Below, one piece after another: positions 54,701-60,437 of a stretch of 64,000 nt of DNA. Positions within the stretch are counted from its first letter, which is position 1. Each line of letters begins with the position of its first letter. The stretch lies in NCBI GenBank assembly GCA_036571765.1, contig BROE01000016.1, positions 10,048,892 through 10,112,891 on the forward strand, written 5' to 3'. The position numbers were made by a program, and so were the translations under genes. The notes under the pieces were generated by a model. The model searched no databases. It was not told where the DNA came from and saw nothing but the letters and a program-made list of their open reading frames with translations. This DNA is from Plecoglossus altivelis (Eukaryota > Chordata > Actinopteri > Osmeriformes > Plecoglossidae).

Positions 54701-57700
54701 ATCTGATGACTTCCCTTCCCGTCTGTCTCCTTCTCCCTCCTCTGTCCTTATGGAAGCCCTGCCATGTGTTTTTGAAGCCTTTTGTGTTTGATTTCCTCGG
54801 GTTTTTGTTGTTTGAGGTTGTTGTCATACCATAGCCTCGCAGTGATAGATTTTGTACCTGTGGGGATGTGGTTTCAAATTAGACCTCAAACTTTCTCTCT
54901 GTTGTACGATACTTCTGAAAGGCATGGTGGACTATATGAAGTGTTTGAGAGTACGTGTGCTTGGGTGTGGGGGTGGTTTGTGTGTGTGTGTGTTTATTTA
55001 TTCTCACTGCTTTCCAGCTCCCGTCTTAGGAGAATGTTGAGATCAGAGCTCATCTTGTCTTCATTTTCAGGGACTTGGGTTTAATTGAACAACAGGATTC
55101 TGAGAGCTCATTGAACGGACGGTCAGTGATTAAAAGCGTTGGACGTGTTCCTCTCTGCTGTTATTGCTCTTGCCAGAGCATGGTAGCAGGGAGACGTGAA
55201 GAGAAGGAGAGGAGAGGACATGACAAAATCATGTTTAATATAATTACACTTGCAAGCAAATGAAATCACACAAAGTATGGGTGCAGGGAAGTCACATTTG
55301 CGGTATGAACCATTAAGTATTCCGACAGCAGTAGCAGGGAGAGTGAGAATGAATTAAATCAGGTTCCATTTGACCCTGACAGTCCGATCCATGGGCCAGA
55401 TCTCCCTCTGCCACCTGTTGTTATCCCCCTCCCTGCCCTTCCCCACCAAGTTCGAAACAGTCATCAGTCCATCCTACCCTCCAGACTTGACCTACATTAA
55501 CCTAGTACATTAACCTTGCAAATCTTGTTGTGTCTTTGATCCATGCCTGTGTTGATGTCATGTCTTCCATCCTCCTCCCAGGACATGAATGACTTCTCCC
55601 CAGTGTTCAGCAAGGGGCTCTACAAAGGCCTCGTGGCCCCCAACGCAGAGAAGGGCACAGTCATCACCACTGTGTTCGCAGAGGACCAGGACCCCCCTGT
55701 GAGTACGCCGTCTGATGGGGGAATGCAGAGTGACCAGGGAGAAAACATCCCAAGGGATTTACTCTAGTCACCATGGCAAAGTGTTTTTGCGGAGCTTGTG
55801 AGACAACCCCAGGCAGGAGATGGTCCCCCAGCCCAAGCTGTTGTGGAGTGGTCGTTAGATCTTGTCACAACCTGACCCACGCAGAAATAGAGGTGTGTAG
55901 TCGTCAGCCTCTCTCTTTCCTCTCAGCTCGAGTAGCTACTTCTGTCTCTGGATCCAGTAAGAGTGAATCGGTTGAGAGGATACTCATGAATAGACCTGCA
56001 GTTGTCATCAGGTTCATTTTGTCTTCACTCTTCATATGGTCACGGTTCCCATGGTTTCCTGCCTTTACAGCAATTATTATGTTGAGTTTGTAGAACGGGG
56101 AGCTAGATTCTCAGAAAGATCTCTCCCTCTGTCAGTCCTCACTGGAGCTGGTCCACCTAAGCTGTCTGTCTTTCAGGCTCTCTAGGGTGTTCAGTGTAGT
56201 TGACTGCCAACCAGGAAAATTTAATGACACAGGACGTCACTAGTCTTTTGACTCCCTGCCGCTCTTTGAAATGATTCCATGGTGGCTCAGAAAAACAAGG
56301 ACGTTCCAAGCCAAGGGAAATGCATCATGGTGTTTTGATTCTTGGGCTGCACACAGCAATTCGACATCCTTTTCGTTCAATAGAACAGCGAGGCCATCAG
56401 GATACAGCCCAGACACGTTAGGGAGATCAGACATAAGGGGGAATCATGTTTTACTGTCCCCAAAAAACATGTGTCTCAGCTTTATCAGCCCCATGCCAAT
56501 GTGCATCATGCTTTCATTGGCAACGCGGCTCACCTTAATATTTCATATGGCTTCAGTGAGTCAGCGTTCTGTATGCCCTCATGCCTTCCACTTTACTTTT
56601 TGTTTTCAGACAGTAGTTGTTTTGGCTTCCTGAGGAGTACTCAGCACTATTCAATGAGCCTTGCAGTCCTGTGCTTGTCGGAAGATTGTGTTAGAATGCG
56701 GAGGAGAGGCAATGGATGTGTGATTTCCATTCTATACCATTCCACATCCTATCGCTGTTCTGCGTTGGGATCATCTGTGTTCTGTAACATTCTGCTGGGC
56801 TTTACCTGAAGACATTTTGGATCTTCCAGGGTCCAGGAAGCTCTCAAAAACAGCTGTTTGTGTGCGCTGGAGGTCTTCTTCTGTCTATCTGGTGCGTTGG
56901 TTTGATTCCTAGATTTTGCATGGTGTAGATCTAGTCTTGTCTGGTTACATGCAGTCACGAAGGGTAGATCATACTACCTGATGATTGGTGTGTGAAGAGG
57001 GGACAACCACCCCACGGGGTGGTATTTACATGACAAACTGATGGCCTCTGGAGACTACTTTGACAGACACACAAGGATTAGACCTCAGACCAGCGCCTGG
57101 ATAACCCAGTCTCTTATTGAGTTTTGGGAGCTCAAAGCACTATATTGACAGGATGCCTGTCACGGGAACTTCTGTGTTGTGCATTGGAACCTTGTCACGC
57201 TCAAACAAACATGTACAAATACCCGCGTGCACACACACACACATACTGGAAAGTGATACACAAATCCATTAGTTGTTTATGTACCCAATAAATCCTCCTT
57301 CATTTTTCTTTGAATGTTATGTAGGCCTTCCTTTAGTGATAAAAGGGTATAAATATAACTGTCCATGAAAGTGACTCAGCCAACAGTGTACTCATCATTG
57401 CGCGTACAGTTGCTCTCTCCTGTCCTCTCATATTTTTTGTCACCACTGCGAGGGGGGGACTGTTCAGGGGTATGGAAGTATTCATCTTTAGTATGGACTA
57501 AAACACATACATCTGAGTGCACTCTACAAACCTCTTATTTTAATGTCAATCCCCGCCAGGTTCTAAAGACTGGATCACCATGGAGACAAAGGCAGGGAGC
57601 TCAAGACGGAACTTGAAGCTCTGCTCCTGTGGTTACTTGAAATGGAAATCTATTCCTGAGGTGTTTTTTGTTGGGGCTTTTTCTAGGTTTGTGAAAGGCA

Positions 57701-59832
57701 TTCATCAATGGGGTCACGCACACAAAAAACAGCCACGCATCCAGGCTTCCGGTAGATGTATGAGACTTACGCTTACGTTCTCTCTAAGATCTGCCTTTCC
57801 GTGGCATCATTGATTTCCCCCTCCTAATCTATCATCTCAGACCAAGACTTGTGTAATGCCTAACTGCTCTCAGGAGTGTCCAGTGCACAGTTTGTAGTGT
57901 CAGCTAAAGGTTATGGGAGGGCTCTGATGAACCCTGATCTCAACCTCCTCACGTCAAGCTGCTGAGGTTCAAGGTTGTGTTCTGTACTGTATAGTACAGG
58001 GAGGAGGGGTAGGTAGACGTAGGCATCCACAGTTGGTTCAGTAGAGATGATAGTGTGCAGCGTGAGTGCAATGTCAGGGTCAAAGGAGGATGTCCGAGTC
58101 TCCTCTGTTCCTTCATGATGTAGTCAGCCCCCCTTTTTTCTCTCCCTCGATATTTCTCTTCCTTGCTCTCCCGGTCTCCTTCTGTCTCTCTTGCTCTAAC
58201 AACATGCATCGTCTCACTGAACTTGTAAGCTGCTCTTTAATTCATGGCCTGTCTGTTTTTACACTAAATACAGGCAGAACAAGATTTCTTTTTTCAATAA
58301 AAGAAGCAGAACTAAGTTGTTGTGGAAATTCATGGATGACATTTTTCCTCCAAAGAGATGTCTCTTCCTTACCAAGAGTCTCTTTTCTGGGAAATGTATC
58401 TGTTTTTTGGGGTGGTATCCTTGCAATGTTAATGACCTGGTGTGTTTACGCCGACAGTGAGCATCAAACATTCATGGCTGTGAGCCAAAGGACAGAAAAC
58501 TAGAGGTGCTGTAAACCTGAAAGCACTAGAGAGAGAGACAGAGGAAATAAAAGACAGCAAATGGTAATGTACATACAGTCAGAGGACACACCCAACCTGT
58601 AGCAAACTCTAGTTAAAGACAGCTGTTGAAGACATGGATACGTAGTACAGTGAATAGGTGTGGGAGATGTGTATAGCTAACTTTGTTCTTAATGTATTCT
58701 TTTCTTCATGGCTTGGCTTCTTGCTTTACACACTACGGGCTAAACAGCCTGGGGCTATACCCTTCTTTGTGTCCTCAAAGGTACTGTACGTACAATTGTA
58801 CTGACTGAGGTGAAGCAGACCAGAGAGCTGCTTGTGCTTGAATGCCACAGTGATATAATGGATCTGGCTTTGGCCTTGAGCAACTTACGTAACCTATAAC
58901 GTAGTCGGTTAACCCTTTTCAACTGACAATCCAATTTTTGTATGTAAACACGGTTAGTGACGTTTTATTTTGGCGTTTTCTGTACGTTAGCAGAGATTGT
59001 GGATTCCAATATGATTTTTGCAATTCAATCTTTCAGGTGTTCATTCCCATCCAGGGTTATCTATATGGGGTATCTACAGAGCTATGGGTACCCTCTCTTC
59101 AGGAACTGCTCAGTGGAGGGCACAGACCTCCCTGACCTGGTCAGTGGGATTTCCAAAGGGAATCTGTTGAAAAATGAGTGTTAAGGGATGAGATGAAGCA
59201 GCAATTAGAAGATATGAATAACAGTAAACAAAAGGTCATTGAACGCATAGCTTCTGTGAAAGCTGAGCTGGGCTCAGCCCAGCTTGGCTCGAAGGGCTGT
59301 CTGAGGAATTAGGATTCTAGTAGGAGGTGGATGTGGGAGGGATGTTTGAGTAGCTGAAAGCTAATGTAATGCAAGGTAATTAAGCTGATGCTGAGGTTCT
59401 CGGAAAGAGACAGAACTGTGGAGATGAACACTGATAGACAGATTCTAGGTATGTACAGAAACTAGGATGAGTCACCAAATGTTTGAACTCTCATTTTCTA
59501 ACCCCAGGCTCTTTAAATGTCAACGGGCGAGACTTTAAGCAGGATCAGCGAAGAATCTCAATTCTAAACTGATCGCAAATCTGTGTAGAGGTGAAGACAA
59601 TCGACCGTCTAAAAATACCCGTCTTGTTTATGTGTGGTCCAGGGAACGCCGGCCAGCTTGGTGCGCTACAAAGTGGACCCGGACCAATCACCTTACAGCG
59701 GGAGCATCTTCGATGTGGAGGTGGTGTCAGGGAGGGTCATCACTAAGGTCAACCTCAACGAGCAGCCCAGTGTCACCTTTAAGGTGAGGGACGACGATGA
59801 TGATGATGATGAGGATGATGATGATGATGATG

Positions 59833-59867
<35 letters not shown>

Positions 59868-60383
59868 AATGATGATGATGATGATGATGATGGTTACTAT
59901 TATGACAATGATAAGCAAACTCACATACTGAAATATTGATTAACATTCTGTACTAATACTAATAAAAGCATGCTCTCCTTCAGGCAGAGTGCTGCTTGAA
60001 CTATTTCATAGTTTGTTAAAGGAAGGAAAATGTCTCCTCCAGATTGTCATGAAACTATTCTGCCAATTGTTTTTTCTACTCCATATTATTAGGTTTTACT
60101 ATATTCTGCAGCGCACAGAGGGATACTCGTTCACTCCACACACTCACAGAAGGTCATTTGATTGAGTCGAGGTGACCTTACTAAAGCATAGCCATGGTAG
60201 CAAACACAGAGCAGGTGCTAAGGGATATTACGTCTCGCAGATAACTCTCTCTCCCACTCTCTCGCCTCGGCCGTCAATGAATACTGGTCGATAGATTCAG
60301 CCTCATTCTCATGCTGAACACTTCTGCAGCAGCAGCCTGGCAACCAGAAAAAGTTGTGTGTTTATATATTAAAAAAATGTGTG

Positions 60384-60437
<54 letters not shown>

